DNA of 64,000 bases, taken from NCBI RefSeq assembly GCF_000719865.1, contig NZ_JOID01000015.1:1-64000 (forward strand), read 5' to 3'. Below the pieces are notes generated by a model. The model was given only the letters and a program-made list of their open reading frames with translations. It ran no database searches and had not been told where the DNA came from. Source of the DNA: Streptomyces albus subsp. albus (lineage in GTDB: Bacteria > Actinomycetota > Actinomycetes > Streptomycetales > Streptomycetaceae). How positions within the stretch are numbered: the stretch's first letter is position 1; every line of letters begins with the position of its first letter. Positions 8,503 to 16,033 of this stretch are shown here, in pieces. The position numbers and the translations under genes are program-made.

Positions 8503-8656
8503 GGCCTGGGCTCACTTCGTGAAGGGGCGATGGGATGGCCACAGATTACGCGGCCGGGGCCGGAAGCCGTACGGGCGCCGGGCGAACCGGTGGCACCGGC
8601 ACGGCGCGGTGATCCGCGGGGCGCGCGCGACCGGAGGGCCCTGCGAGACTGGCGGC

Positions 8657-9907
8657 ATGGCTGCAACCAATGGCTGTGACGCGGACCACAAGTCCGCCGC
8701 CCCGTCCGTGCTCACCGTGGAGGATGTGCGCGCCGCGCACAAGATGCTGTCCGGGGTCGCCCGGGTGACGGCGATGGAGGGAAGCCGGCATCTGTCCCGG
8801 CTGGTGGGCGCGCCCGTCCATCTGAAGTGCGAGAACCTCCAGCGCACCGGCTCATTCAAGCTGCGCGGCGCCTATGTGCGGATCGCCGGGCTGACGGAGG
8901 AGGAGCGCGCGGCCGGGGTCGTGGCGGCGAGCGCGGGGAACCACGCCCAGGGCGTCGCACTGGCGGCCTCCCTGCTGGGCGTGCGCTCGACGGTCTTCAT
9001 GCCCGTCGGCGCCCCGCTGCCGAAGGTGGCGGCGACCCGTGAGTACGGGGCCGAGGTGCGGACGCACGGGCAGGTGGTGGACGAGACGCTGCGGGCCGCC
9101 CAGGAGTACGCGCGGGAGACGGGCGCGGTGTTCATCCACCCCTTCGACCACCGGGACATCGTCGCCGGGCAGGGCACCGTGGGCCTGGAGATCCTGGAGC
9201 AGTGCCCGGAGGTCGGCACCATCGTGGTGGGGATGGGCGGCGGCGGGCTGGCGGCGGGGATCGCGCTGGCGGTCAAGTCGCTGCAGCCGCGGGTGAAGGT
9301 GATCGGCGTGCAGGCGGCCGGCGCGGCTGCCTACCCTCCCTCGCTGGCCGCGGGGCACCCGGTGGCGCTGGAGTCGCCGTCCACGATGGCGGACGGCATC
9401 AAGGTGGGGCGGCCGGGGGATGTGCCGTTCAAAATCATTGGCGAACTGGTGGACGAAGTCCGTACGGTCACGGAGGACGCGCTGTCCCGGGCGCTGCTGC
9501 TGTGCCTGGAGCGGGCCAAGCTCGTCGTGGAACCGGCGGGCGCGAGTCCGGTCGCGGCGCTGCTGTCGGAGCCGGAGTCCTTCGAGGGCCCGGTCGTGGC
9601 GGTGCTCTCCGGGGGGAACGTGGATCCGCTGCTGCTGCAGCACGTCCTGCGGCACGGCATGGCGGCGGCGGGCCGGTATCTGTCGCTGCGGCTGCGGCTC
9701 ACGGACCGTCCGGGGTCCCTCGCGACGCTTCTCGGGGTGTTGTCAGAGGCGGACGCTAACGTCCTCGACGTGAGCCATGCCCGGACCGATCCGCGGCTCG
9801 GGCTCTCGGAGGCCGAGGTGGAGCTGCGCCTGGAGACCCAGGGTCCGGAGCACTGCGCCGAGGTGCGGGAGGCGATCCGGGAGGCCGGCTACACGGTTCT
9901 GCCGTGA
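8657..9907 (+). CDS. ilvA: Threonine ammonia-lyase (threonine dehydratase) with ACT domain
   Basis: A PLP enzyme deaminating threonine to 2-oxobutanoate, the first step toward isoleucine. The 416-residue product has the PLP lysine in RTGSFKLRGAY, the asparagine loop ASAGNHAQGVA and the glycine-rich phosphate cradle VGMGGGGLAAGIA. A single C-terminal ACT-like domain (about 335-416, LRLRLTDRPGSLATLLGVLS) matches the shorter catabolic/actinobacterial type rather than the long two-ACT biosynthetic form. The ATG at 8657 has no ribosome site. GAGACT ends 7 bases before it, suggesting a leaderless message. The divergent MarR gene may control it. Confidence 0.92.
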   Translation: MAATNGCDADHKSAAPSVLTVEDVRAAHKMLSGVARVTAMEGSRHLSRLVGAPVHLKCENLQRTGSFKLRGAYVRIAGLTEEERAAGVVAASAGNHAQGVALAASLLGVRSTVFMPVGAPLPKVAATREYGAEVRTHGQVVDETLRAAQEYARETGAVFIHPFDHRDIVAGQGTVGLEILEQCPEVGTIVVGMGGGGLAAGIALAVKSLQPRVKVIGVQAAGAAAYPPSLAAGHPVALESPSTMADGIKVGRPGDVPFKIIGELVDEVRTVTEDALSRALLLCLERAKLVVEPAGASPVAALLSEPESFEGPVVAVLSGGNVDPLLLQHVLRHGMAAAGRYLSLRLRLTDRPGSLATLLGVLSEADANVLDVSHARTDPRLGLSEAEVELRLETQGPEHCAEVREAIREAGYTVLP

Positions 9908-9966
9908 GGGCTCGGGGACGGGGGACGGGGGTGAACCGGCGGATGAGCAGACGCGTGCGCCTAACG

Positions 9967-9976
9967 CGATATATCG
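9967..9976. promoter_or_regulatory. CGATATATCG palindrome upstream of the ABC exporter
   Basis: A perfect 10-bp palindrome, strikingly A/T-rich for this region, lies about 145 bp before the transporter ATPase gene. TAAGGT at 9986-9991 just downstream could be a -10. Such dyads often bind PadR- or TetR-type repressors that control DrrAB-like exporters, but no such regulator gene is adjacent. Confidence 0.4.
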
Positions 9977-10120
9977 TGAGTGCGCTAAGGTGGCGGTCCC
10001 CGCGCCGCCTCACCGCTCCCTCCCCCGGCGCCGGGCCGCGGAAGCTGTCCGCCGCCCGGCGGAGAAGACGGGCAGAACGAACCAATCATCTTCAAAAGTC
10101 AATAACACCAGGAGACTTCC

Positions 10121-11104
10121 ATGCCAGGCGCCATTTACGCCGAAGGTCTGGTGAAGACCTTCGGCGCTGTGCGGGCACTGGACGGCGTTGATCTCGACGT
10201 CCCCGAAGGCACGGTGCTCGGGCTGCTCGGCCCGAACGGTGCCGGGAAGACCACCGCCGTACGGGTCCTCACGACCCTGCTGCGGCCCGACAGCGGTTCC
10301 GCGGTCGTGGCGGGCATCGACGTGCTCAAGCACCCCAACGAAGTCCGCCGTTCCATCGGCCTGTCCGGCCAGTTCGCCGCCGTCGACGAATACCTCACCG
10401 GCCGCGAGAACCTCCAGATGGTCGGGCAGCTCTACCAGATGAGCGCGCGTGACGCGAAGTCCCGCGCCGTCGAACTGCTCGAACGCTTCAACCTCAGCGA
10501 CGCGGCCGACCGGCCCGCCAAGACCTACTCCGGCGGCATGCGGCGCCGTCTCGACCTCGCCGCCGCCCTCGTGGTCAGCCCGCCCGTGATGTTCATGGAC
10601 GAGCCGACCACCGGCCTCGACCCCCGCAACCGGCAGCAGCTCTGGTCGATCATCCAGGAGCTCGTGGCCGGCGGCACCACCCTGCTGCTGACCACGCAGT
10701 ATCTGGAGGAGGCCGACCAGCTCGCCCACGACATCTGCGTGATCGACCACGGCAAGGTCATAGCGCGCGGCACCTCCGACCAGCTCAAGGCCCGCACCGG
10801 CGGGGAGCGCGTCGAGGTCGTCGTGCACGAGCGGGATCAGGTGACCACCGCCACCGAGGTGCTGAACGGCTTCGGCAAGGGTGAGCTCAGCGTCGACGAC
10901 CACACGCGCAGGATCACCGTCCCGGTCACCGGCGGAGCCAAGCTCCTGGCCGAGGTCATCCGCGAACTCGACGGCCGCGGCGTCGAGATCGACGACATCG
11001 GGCTGCGCCGTCCCACCCTCGACGACGTCTTCATCTCCCTCACCGGTCACGCCGCCGAGAGCAGCGGCCAGGAGAACGCCCAGCCCGAGGAGGCCGCCAC
11101 ATGA
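10121..11104 (+). CDS. ABC exporter ATPase, DrrA family
   Basis: The 327-residue product is the nucleotide-binding subunit of a two-gene ABC-2 drug/natural-product exporter. Walker A (GPNGAGKTTAV), Q-loop (SGQFAAVDEYLTG), signature (YSGGMRRRLDLA), Walker B (VMFMDEPTTGLD) and the H-loop region (LLLTTQYLEEADQL) are all present and intact. A C-terminal domain of about 100 residues is typical of daunorubicin-resistance DrrA proteins. The ATG at 10121 follows AGGAG. It overlaps the permease gene by ATGA. Confidence 0.93.
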   Translation: MPGAIYAEGLVKTFGAVRALDGVDLDVPEGTVLGLLGPNGAGKTTAVRVLTTLLRPDSGSAVVAGIDVLKHPNEVRRSIGLSGQFAAVDEYLTGRENLQMVGQLYQMSARDAKSRAVELLERFNLSDAADRPAKTYSGGMRRRLDLAAALVVSPPVMFMDEPTTGLDPRNRQQLWSIIQELVAGGTTLLLTTQYLEEADQLAHDICVIDHGKVIARGTSDQLKARTGGERVEVVVHERDQVTTATEVLNGFGKGELSVDDHTRRITVPVTGGAKLLAEVIRELDGRGVEIDDIGLRRPTLDDVFISLTGHAAESSGQENAQPEEAAT

Positions 11105-11961
11105 GCGCCGTGACCGAGACGAAGGCCGCGACGGCCGCCCCGCGCCCGCGCGGCGGGATCGTCCAGTCCGCGAAGGACTCCCTGGTCGTCGCCAAGCGCA
11201 ATCTGATCCGGATGATGCGCATCCCGGAGATGATCATCTTCGGGCTGATCCAGCCCATCATGTTCGTGGTGCTGTTCAGCTATGTGTTCGGCGGCTCCAT
11301 CAGTGTCGGCGGCAGCCTCAGTCCCGAGCTGTACCGGGAGTTCCTGATGGCGGGCATCTTCGCCCAGACCGTCACCTTCGCCACGGCGGGGGCCGGCGCC
11401 GGTATCGCGGACGACATGCACAAGGGCCTCATCGACCGCTTCCGGTCGCTGCCCATGGCACGCGGCGCGGTGCTCACCGGCCGCACCCTCGCCGACCTGG
11501 TGCAGACGACGCTGACGGTCGTCGTGCTGGCCGTGGTCGCCCTGCTGGTCGGCTGGCGGATCCACGAGGGCGTGCTCAAGATGCTGGCGGGCTTCGCCCT
11601 GCTGCTGTTGCTGGGCTACGCCTTCTCCTGGATCGGCGCGCTGATCGGGCTCTCCGTCCGTACCCCGGAGGCGGCCACCTCCGGCGGCCTGATCTGGCTC
11701 TTCCCGCTGACGTTCATCTCGAACGCCTTCGTGCCCTCCGACAACATGCCGACCTTCCTGCGGCACATCGCCGAATGGAATCCCTTCAGCGCGACCGTGC
11801 AGGCGTGCCGGGAGCTGTTCGGCAACCTTCCGGCGGGCTACCCGGTGGCGGACGCCTGGCCCATGCAGAACCCGGTGCTGGCGTCCGTCCTGTGGTCGGT
11901 GCTCATCATCGCGGTCTTCCGTACGCTCGCCGTGCGGAAGTACCGTTCCGCGGCCGTCTGA
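11101..11961 (+). CDS. ABC-2 exporter permease, DrrB family
   Basis: The 286-residue protein has about six transmembrane segments, starting at LIQPIMFVVLFSYVF. It carries the ABC-2 signature region around GLIWLFPLTFISNAFVPSDNMP and LRHIAEWNPFSATVQACRELFGN. A 35-residue cytoplasmic N-terminus with RMMRIPEMI precedes the first helix, as in DrrB. It is translationally coupled to the ATPase and should form the membrane pore of the same exporter. Substrate unknown; self-resistance to a metabolite is one possibility among several. Confidence 0.92.
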   Translation: MSAVTETKAATAAPRPRGGIVQSAKDSLVVAKRNLIRMMRIPEMIIFGLIQPIMFVVLFSYVFGGSISVGGSLSPELYREFLMAGIFAQTVTFATAGAGAGIADDMHKGLIDRFRSLPMARGAVLTGRTLADLVQTTLTVVVLAVVALLVGWRIHEGVLKMLAGFALLLLLGYAFSWIGALIGLSVRTPEAATSGGLIWLFPLTFISNAFVPSDNMPTFLRHIAEWNPFSATVQACRELFGNLPAGYPVADAWPMQNPVLASVLWSVLIIAVFRTLAVRKYRSAAV

Positions 11962-11983
11962 CGGTCCAGCCGCCCGGCCCACG

Positions 11984-12032
11984 CAGGGCGGAGCCCCCGG
12001 TACGTCTTCTCCGTACCGGGGGCTCCGCCCTG
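11984..12032. terminator. Bidirectional terminator between exporter and greA
   Basis: Perfect 21-base arms (11984-12004 and 12012-12032) flank a 7-base pyrimidine loop. The genes on each side converge on it, 22 and 34 bases away, so it should end both transcripts. Confidence 0.9.
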
Positions 12033-12066
12033 TGCGGGTATCGCCGTTCGGGGGTGTGCTCGGGGC

Positions 12067-12567
12067 TCAGCCCGTGTACGGCTTGGCCTTCAGGATCTTC
12101 ACCGAGGCCATCTTGCCGTTCGGCAGCTCGTACTGTGCCTCGTCGCCGACCCGCTTGCCGTTCACTCCCTGGCCCAGCGGGGACTGCGGGGAGAACGTCT
12201 CCACGCTCGACGCGCTGGCGTACTCGCGGGAGGCGAGCAGGAAGGTGGTGGTGTCGTCCGGGTCGCCGTCGAAGGCGATCGTGACGACCATGCCCGGCTC
12301 CACCACGCCGTCGTCCGGCGGCGTCTCACCGACCTTGGCGTGCTGCAGCAGCTGGGTGAGCTGGCGGATGCGAAGCTCCTGCTTTCCCTGCTCCTCCTTG
12401 GCCGCGTGGTAACCGCCGTTCTCCCGCAGGTCACCCTCTTCCCGAGCCGCCTCGATCTTCTTGGCGATCTCGGTGCGTGCGGGACCCGACAGGTACTCCA
12501 GCTCGGCCTTGAGCTGGTTGTACGCCTCCTGGGTGAGCCAGGTGACGTTGTCGCTGGTCTGGGTCAC
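12067..12567 (-). CDS. greA: Transcription elongation factor GreA
   Basis: GreA rescues backtracked RNA polymerase by stimulating transcript cleavage. The 166-residue product has the N-terminal coiled coil (about 12-80) with the acidic tip in EGDLRENGGYHAAKEEQG. The C-terminal FKBP-like domain ends SPLGQGVNGKRVGDEAQYELPNG. Length matches the family. Translation begins at GTG 12567 after a GAGGAG site; the upstream ATG at 12597 lacks support. A promoter is visible at 12604-12631. The mca/DUF4307/greA neighbourhood is familiar in actinobacteria. Confidence 0.95.
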   Translation of the reverse strand: MTQTSDNVTWLTQEAYNQLKAELEYLSGPARTEIAKKIEAAREEGDLRENGGYHAAKEEQGKQELRIRQLTQLLQHAKVGETPPDDGVVEPGMVVTIAFDGDPDDTTTFLLASREYASASSVETFSPQSPLGQGVNGKRVGDEAQYELPNGKMASVKILKAKPYTG

Positions 12568-12603
12568 AGGTGCTCCTCGTCCGTGCTGGGAATACAAAGC
12601 AAC

Positions 12604-12631
12604 GCCCTACCCGAAGGGTTTGCGCCTTCAA
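12604..12631 (-). promoter_or_regulatory. Candidate greA promoter within a hairpin-forming sequence
   Basis: Read on the reverse strand, TTGAAG (12631-12626) and TAGGGC (12609-12604) are separated by 16 bp, a fair housekeeping-type promoter. The same stretch (12603-12640) can fold into an imperfect stem with arms CGCCC-ACCC and AAGG/CCTT. It might therefore also slow read-through from the upstream DUF4307 gene. Confidence 0.4.
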
Positions 12632-12710
12632 GGGTGGGCGAAACCACGAGCCTAACAATTTCGGCGGAAAAGGGAAGGGAGAAAAACCGGTACGTCCGGG
12701 TGTGCGCAGG

Positions 12711-13121
12711 TCAGCCGGCGGGCGCGGGCCGGCAGCCGAGGAGCTCCACGGCCGTGGCGCGCTCCGTGGTGCGGACGGTCACGACCTTGTCGATCCGGTC
12801 CTCGCGCTCATCGAAGCGGATGTCCTTCCAGCCCACCTCGGCACCCGACTCGGAGAGGGAGCGGAGGGTGCACACACCGGGCGTGGCGGCGTCCTTGCGG
12901 ACTTCGAGATGGGCCTCTACGGCCTCGTCCGAGACCACCTGGAACTTGATCAGCTCGCCGCTCACGTCCTGGCCGGCCACGGAGGAGTAACCGAACCAGC
13001 CGAGCAGCCCCAGCAGCCCGGCACCCAGCACCGCACCGGTGACCTTGAGCACACGGTCGGCGCGCTCGTCGGCCGAGCGGCCGTACCGGCCCTCGGGGAG
13101 AGGGGTGCGCGTGGCGGTCAT
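12711..13121 (-). CDS. DUF4307 single-pass membrane protein
   Basis: The 136-residue protein has a charged N-terminus (PEGRYGRSADERADRVLK), one transmembrane helix (about 27-46, VTGAVLGAGLLGLLGWFGYS) and a compact external domain with two cysteines (GVCTLRS and LLGCRP) that could form a disulfide. The pattern matches the actinobacterial DUF4307 family, which is habitually found next to mca. Function is unknown. The ATG at 13121 follows GGAGGAA, and it is divergent from mca by 115 bp. Confidence 0.88.
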   Translation of the reverse strand: MTATRTPLPEGRYGRSADERADRVLKVTGAVLGAGLLGLLGWFGYSSVAGQDVSGELIKFQVVSDEAVEAHLEVRKDAATPGVCTLRSLSESGAEVGWKDIRFDEREDRIDKVVTVRTTERATAVELLGCRPAPAG

Positions 13122-13236
13122 CGTGTTCCTCCGGAGCCCGGGAACGGTGGAATGAATAGGCTCCCGCTTCGGTCACTATAGAAGGCGCCGTCTCCGAACG
13201 GCGGAGGGGGCCGAGACCACTGACCGAGGATGAGTC

Positions 13237-14109
13237 TTGACCGAGCAACTGCGTTTGATGGCGGTGCACGCCCACCCCGACGACGAGTCGAGCAAGGGCG
13301 CGGCGACCATGGCGAAGTACGTGTCCGAGGGGGTGGACGTGCTGGTCGCGACCTGCACGGGCGGGGAGCGCGGCTCCATCCTCAACCCCAAGCTGCAGGG
13401 CGACCCGTACATCGAGGAGCACATCCACGAGGTGCGGGCCAAGGAGATGGACGAGGCCCGTCAGATCCTGGGCGTCCAGCAGGCGTGGCTGGGCTATGTG
13501 GACTCCGGGCTGCCCGAGGGCGACCCGCTGCCACCGCTGCCCGAGGGCTGCTTCGCCCTCCAGGACGTGGACGAGGCGGCGGGGACGCTGGTGAAGCTCA
13601 TCCGTGAGTTCCGCCCGCACGTGATCACCACATATGACGAGAACGGCGGCTATCCGCACCCCGACCACATCATGACCCACAAGATCTCGATGGTGGCCTT
13701 CGACGCCGCGGGGGACGCCGAGCGCTACCCGGAGGCCGGGGAGCCGTGGAAGCCGTTGAAGCTCTACTACAACCAGGGCTTCAACAAGCCCCGCACCCTC
13801 GCGCTGCACGAGGCGCTGCTGGCCCGCGGCATGGAGTCCCCGTACGGGGACTGGCTCAAGCGCTGGGAGGAGTTCTCCCGCACGGAGCGGACGCTCACCA
13901 CCTATGTGCCGTGCGGGGACTTCTTCCCCGTCCGGGACAAGGCGCTGATCGCGCACGCCACGCAGATCGACCCCGACGGCGGGTGGTTCCGGGTGCCGAT
14001 GGAGATCCAGCAGGAGGTCTGGCCGACCGAGGAGTACGAGCTCGTGAAGTCGCACGTGGAGACCTCCCTCCCCGAGGACGACCTCTTCGCGGGCATCCGG
14101 GAGAATTGA
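13237..14109 (+). CDS. mca: Mycothiol S-conjugate amidase Mca
   Basis: Mca hydrolyses mycothiol S-conjugates to a mercapturic acid, which is exported, and GlcN-Ins, which is recycled. It is a zinc enzyme specific to actinobacteria. The 290-residue product has the zinc motif VHAHPDDESSKGA and the third-ligand region GYPHPDHIMTH. Its length, and the absence of MshB-specific features, favour Mca over the deacetylase MshB. Translation appears to begin at TTG 13237 after a GAGGA site, a rarer start codon. It is followed after 4 bases by a small membrane gene and is probably co-transcribed. Confidence 0.94.
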   Translation: MTEQLRLMAVHAHPDDESSKGAATMAKYVSEGVDVLVATCTGGERGSILNPKLQGDPYIEEHIHEVRAKEMDEARQILGVQQAWLGYVDSGLPEGDPLPPLPEGCFALQDVDEAAGTLVKLIREFRPHVITTYDENGGYPHPDHIMTHKISMVAFDAAGDAERYPEAGEPWKPLKLYYNQGFNKPRTLALHEALLARGMESPYGDWLKRWEEFSRTERTLTTYVPCGDFFPVRDKALIAHATQIDPDGGWFRVPMEIQQEVWPTEEYELVKSHVETSLPEDDLFAGIREN

Positions 14110-14113
14110 CCCC

Positions 14114-14467
14114 ATGACGATCGACAGCACCCTCCCCCTGGCCTCCGCCTGGGGCAACCAGGCCATGACGCAGCTCGTGCCGCTCGCCAAGGAGCTGGAC
14201 GAGAACAAGGTGACGCCAGGTGTCCTCGGCTTCATCGTCTTCGCTCTTCTCGGCGGGGCCGTCTGGCTGCTGATGAAGAACATGAGCAAGCAGTTCACGA
14301 AGATCGATTTCCAGGAGCGGGACACCGCCGGCGAGGGGGAGGCCGTACCGGCCGCCCGGACGGCGGCCGATTCCGGCTCGGCCTCCGGGGCCGGCTCGGC
14401 CTCCGGGACGGACGGGACCACGGGCACCAGCGGAGCCGACCGCCCCGCCGCCGGCACCGGCGACTGA
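14114..14467 (+). CDS. Small membrane protein downstream of mca
   Basis: A 117-residue protein with one transmembrane segment (about 37-55, GVLGFIVFALLGGAVWLLMKN) after an N-terminal helix, and a basic MKNMSKQF stop-transfer. A low-complexity tail of Ser, Gly, Ala and Thr follows. It starts 4 bases after the mca stop with a GGGAGA site, so the two are likely an operon. A protein of this type is regularly found after mca in Streptomyces, as I recall. No function can be assigned. Confidence 0.75.
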   Translation: MTIDSTLPLASAWGNQAMTQLVPLAKELDENKVTPGVLGFIVFALLGGAVWLLMKNMSKQFTKIDFQERDTAGEGEAVPAARTAADSGSASGAGSASGTDGTTGTSGADRPAAGTGD

Positions 14468-14569
14468 CACCGGGCCCGTAGCGGTCCGCGCCGGGCCGCC
14501 GCTCCCTTCCGCGCAGACGGCGGAGGGGACGGAGCCCCGGGGCGGACCGCGCGCTGAACCGCGCCCTGG

Positions 14570-14753
14570 ACCGGCATCAACGACGTCGAGATCGTCGTCC
14601 CCCAGTACATCGACTGGTCCAACCAGCGACGCCCACGGCGAGCCCGGTCACGTCCCACCCGCCGCGTTCGAGTCTCGCCGTACCCCAACGAGCGCCCCAG
14701 AACTCATTCTCAAAACCAGCTGACCCACCGTCTACGAAACCCGGGGCGGTTCA
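14570..14753 (+). mobile_element. IS3-family remnant: transposase tail and right inverted repeat
   Basis: Translation gives DVEIVVPQYIDWSNQRR in one frame and then HGEPGHVPPAAFESR in another, ending at TGA 14721-14723. Together these match the C-terminal end of IS3-family OrfB (YVDWYN-RRLH-GxIGxxPPAxFE), broken by a frameshift at about 14630. The following bases to GGGGCGGTTCA at 14743-14753 resemble an IS3-type terminal repeat. The left part of the element is missing. The junction at 14753/14754 abuts a copied piece of the rhs gene. Confidence 0.65.
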
Positions 14754-14875
14754 CGGTGCCCTTCTCGCCGTCGGTGTCGATGGTGATGCTGACGAGGTGT
14801 TTGAGGCCTTCGCCCTTGATCTCGTCGGTGACGGTCTGGGTGGTGGTGTCGCCGGTTTCGGGGTCGGTGGCCTGG
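14754..14875 (-). pseudogene. Orphan copy of the rhs HINT-domain segment
   Basis: These 122 bases match 16661-16782 of the rhs gene with five mismatches, in the same orientation. They encode the central HINT stretch TDPETGDTTTQTVT, then EIKGEGLKHLVSITIDTD. The piece has no start or catalytic cysteine and is bounded by an IS end on one side and recombinase sequence on the other. It is non-functional debris of a second rhs 3' end. Confidence 0.85.
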
Positions 14876-15317
14876 CCGGGGTGCCCAAGCCGTGGGTCGG
14901 CTATCTGCAGCGCTGGTACGACACCTCCACGCTCACCGTGGCTGTCCGCAACAACATCCGTACGAACATGGCCAAGACCGGCCGCTGGCTGGCAGCCGAG
15001 CATCCCGGCGCCGTCGATCCGGCCTGGACGTGGTCGACCTGCGCGAACTGGGGCGCCGCGGTCGACAAGATGGCCGTCGGGGACTACGTCCAGCGCGTCG
15101 ACCACCTCCACGGGCGTCTTGGCGGTCCGATCGCCCCACGGACCAAGTCCCACATCCTGATGGGCACCCGCTCGTTCCTGCGTGACCTGCAGGAATGGGA
15201 ATGGATCCCCAGGCGCTTCGACACGAACCGGCCCCGGCGGTGCCCCGCACGGTCACCGCCCTGATCTCCACCGACCCTCGCGTCATCGCGGATGAGGTCT
15301 GGGCGAAACTGCTGTGG
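14876..15317 (+). pseudogene. Tyrosine recombinase (phage/ICE-type integrase) fragment, frameshifted
   Basis: The forward translation shows a core-binding-type region, GYLQRWYDTSTLTVAVRNNI, GRWLAAEHPG, TWSTCANWG, RTKSHILMGTRSFLRDLQEW and EWIPRRFDTNR. It then shifts frame into AVPRTVTALISTDPRVIADEVWAKLLW. This resembles the N-terminal half of actinobacterial tyrosine integrases. There is no start codon context and no catalytic R-H-R-Y domain. It is inserted between two reverse-oriented rhs fragments. Confidence 0.6.
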
Positions 15318-15437
15318 CGGAAGTCCAGGGGATGGCATCCATGATCAGGCTGCCGCAGGCCCACAGGTCACCGCGGGAGAAGCAGCCGACCATGTCGTTC
15401 CAGCCGATGAACTCCTTCAGGACCGCCCAGCCCACCG
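15318..15437 (-). pseudogene. Orphan copy of the rhs pre-HINT linker segment
   Basis: These 120 bases match 17264-17383 of rhs with four mismatches. They encode VGWAVLKEFIGWNDMV, CFSRGDLWACGSLI and DAIPWTS, which in the intact gene follow the Rhs core. The fragment begins where the recombinase piece ends and stops 80 bases before the end of the immunity gene. Confidence 0.85.
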
Positions 15438-15517
15438 CCCCGACCCCGGAACTCGCCCAAGCCCTGCCACTGGACTCCACGACTTCAATCTGAGTAGCAG
15501 GCGAAGATCTGGCGAGT

Positions 15518-16033
15518 TCACGCCAGAGAGTCGGCCTCCCCACGATTTTCGACGATCATCCCTCGGAAGAACTCCGAGAAGGTTCGATATCTTTCGATTT
15601 CACCGCCCGCAATCCAGATGACCGGCGCGAGTCGATTCGGGTCTCTCAGACACGGCATGACGAGAATGTCGATGTCCGTCCGCGAAGCACCGATGGGAAT
15701 CAAGCGGGAAAGGTGATCTCCTCGTTCGATCTCGACCTCGTCCTCGATCACACGCACGAGTTCCTCGGCTTCGGTGTAGGCGGCGGTACCGAAATCTGGC
15801 GTCCCAAACAGGTCGATGTCCTGCAATATGGCGGGCCAACCGTCCGCGTGCAGCAGGAATTCAGCATACTCAGGGTCCACAGGACACCGCGTCACTGTAG
15901 TGATTTTTGCGATTTTCTCAGCCGCGGCGGGAGTGCGACGTATCTCATGACGCCAGAGCCCGTCGCGGTCATTGAACGCCAGCCTGCGCTTAACCGCGTC
16001 CATTTCCGCAAAAAGCGCCGCCCAATCAGCCAC
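15518..16033 (-). CDS. SUKH (SMI1/KNR4) family immunity protein
   Basis: This 171-residue acidic cytosolic protein has SUKH-fold hallmarks: a DPEYAEFLLHADGWPAILQDIDLFG core and a later region ending IWIAGGEIERYRTFSEFF. SUKH proteins are the commonest immunity partners of nuclease toxins in polymorphic toxin loci. The GTG start at 16033 overlaps the rhs stop by 8 bases, so it is translated immediately after its presumed toxin and should neutralise it inside the cell. An AGGGG-type site precedes the start within rhs. Its sequence is visibly more A/T-rich than the core genes, consistent with recent transfer. Confidence 0.85.
   Translation of the reverse strand: MADWAALFAEMDAVKRRLAFNDRDGLWRHEIRRTPAAAEKIAKITTVTRCPVDPEYAEFLLHADGWPAILQDIDLFGTPDFGTAAYTEAEELVRVIEDEVEIERGDHLSRLIPIGASRTDIDILVMPCLRDPNRLAPVIWIAGGEIERYRTFSEFFRGMIVENRGEADSLA

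Noticed and set aside
12808..14688. 626-codon reverse open frame
   Set aside because: Antisense to mca and the small membrane gene; composition is typical of a GC-rich shadow frame, with no ribosome site or protein-like domains.
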